NCBI GenBank assembly: GCA_029051085.1
Contig: JAIDLK010000065.1
Location: 1-6,015 of the forward strand
Length of the DNA stretch: 6,015 nt
Reading direction: 5' to 3'
Source of the DNA: Alphaproteobacteria bacterium
Lineage (GTDB): Bacteria; Pseudomonadota; Alphaproteobacteria; Rs-D84
Under the pieces are notes generated by a model. That model was given only the letters and a program-made list of their open reading frames with translations. It was not told the DNA's origin and made no database searches. The position numbers and the translations under genes were made by a program. Below, one piece after another: positions 5,700 through 6,015 of this stretch (position 1 is its first letter; each line of letters begins with the position of its first letter).

Positions 5700-6015
5700 A
5701 CAGGCTGTCATCATGAACAGAGTACTTTGTTCCGTCTTTGGTAACTCTTAAAGTACCTTTTGTCGCAGTACTCATGTTTCCATAGAACGTCTGTTCTCCT
5801 ATCTTTACATTCAGCGACGGTGTGGTCTTTTTCGTACTGCGCAGATATACCTTGTTCTCACCTATATGCAATACGCGACCACAATCCCCGGCTTCATCCG
5901 CACCCGCACCGTATCCGATGGTCGTCAGGCCGGTCGCACATGCCGCACGATGCGCCCCGCCTGTGCAATAATACCCGCTGCCACAGCTGGCGCATGATGT
6001 ATTCCCCGTGCTGGA
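5698..6015 (-). CDS. Cysteine-rich repeat protein, C-terminal end (5' part outside window), probably surface or secreted
   Basis: Reading the minus strand from base 6015 in frame gives 105 codons without a stop, ending at TAA 5700-5698. The first part (visible residues 7-45) has cysteines at 8, 11, 17, 26 and 45 in a Cys-x2-Cys-x5-Cys-x8-Cys layout with GSGYYCTGGAHRAACATG. This resembles GCC2/GCC3 (ephrin-receptor or TNFR-like) repeats, which usually occur in long tandem arrays in extracellular proteins. A cysteine-free tail of about 60 residues follows, from RVLHIGENKVYLRS to the end KYSVHDDSL, rich in beta-prone and charged residues. It looks like a separate C-terminal cap domain that I cannot name. 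No sorting motif or C-terminal membrane anchor is visible. That the whole protein is a large adhesin or surface protein is inference, because signal peptide and repeat number lie outside the window. Confidence 0.72.
   Translation of the reverse strand, partial: SSTGNTSCASCGSGYYCTGGAHRAACATGLTTIGYGAGADEAGDCGRVLHIGENKVYLRSTKKTTPSLNVKIGEQTFYGNMSTATKGTLRVTKDGTKYSVHDDSL

Noticed and set aside
5198..5716. 172-codon plus-strand frame with many cysteines opposite the start of the flavoprotein gene
   Set aside because: It is antisense to the conserved FAD-binding region and crosses the promoter and terminator. The cysteines come from the complement of GC-rich Gly and Ala codons.
1..6015. Defence island, CRISPR array or mobile element, suggested by PLD-fold and kinase-like genes side by side
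   Set aside because: There are no direct-repeat arrays, transposase, integrase or terminal inverted repeats. The two genes are convergent rather than in one operon, and the rest are housekeeping or envelope genes.

Overview
The window looks like chromosomal DNA of a Gram-negative bacterium, most likely an alphaproteobacterium. The evidence is an inner-membrane MCE lipid transporter of the MlaE-MlaF-MlaD type followed by a PqiC-like outer-membrane lipoprotein (an order common in that class), compact spacing, moderate GC judged by eye, and promoters that suggest leaderless mRNAs. The fragment of a cysteine-rich repeat protein at the right edge hints at a host- or community-associated organism. 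The taxonomic placement is inference.

Layout. 1-216 (+) is the C-terminal part of a phospholipase D-fold protein of the Nuc/Zucchini type. 225-1082 (-), convergent with it, encodes an unidentified small protein-kinase-like protein. 1083-1217 is a divergent promoter region. 1218-4051 (+) is a tight four-gene operon: mlaE permease, mlaF ATPase, mlaD substrate-binding protein and a PqiC-like lipoprotein. 4092-4427 (+) encodes a small unidentified lipoprotein with its own promoter, closed by a hairpin terminator. 4463-5617 (-) encodes a HI0933/YhiN/BaiN-family flavoprotein. 5698-6015 (-) is the C-terminal end of a cysteine-rich, probably surface-exposed protein, followed by a strong terminator.

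How the genes work together. MlaE, MlaF and MlaD should form an inner-membrane ABC complex that moves lipids between the inner membrane and the periplasm. The PqiC-like lipoprotein should be its outer-membrane partner, in place of the soluble carrier MlaC. No MlaB (STAS) gene is seen here, and MlaF lacks the C-terminal extension that in E. coli contacts MlaB and the other MlaF subunit. The small lipoprotein may be an accessory, but only proximity supports that.

Most notable observation. All three genes in the window that begin a transcription unit with ATG (kinase-like, small lipoprotein, flavoprotein) have a good -10 hexamer ending exactly 7 nt before the ATG. This predicts transcripts starting at or within one base of the start codon. 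The mlaE operon is different: it has a leader, a Shine-Dalgarno sequence and a TTG start. I see no CRISPR array, tRNA, rRNA, insertion sequence or clearly new multi-gene system.
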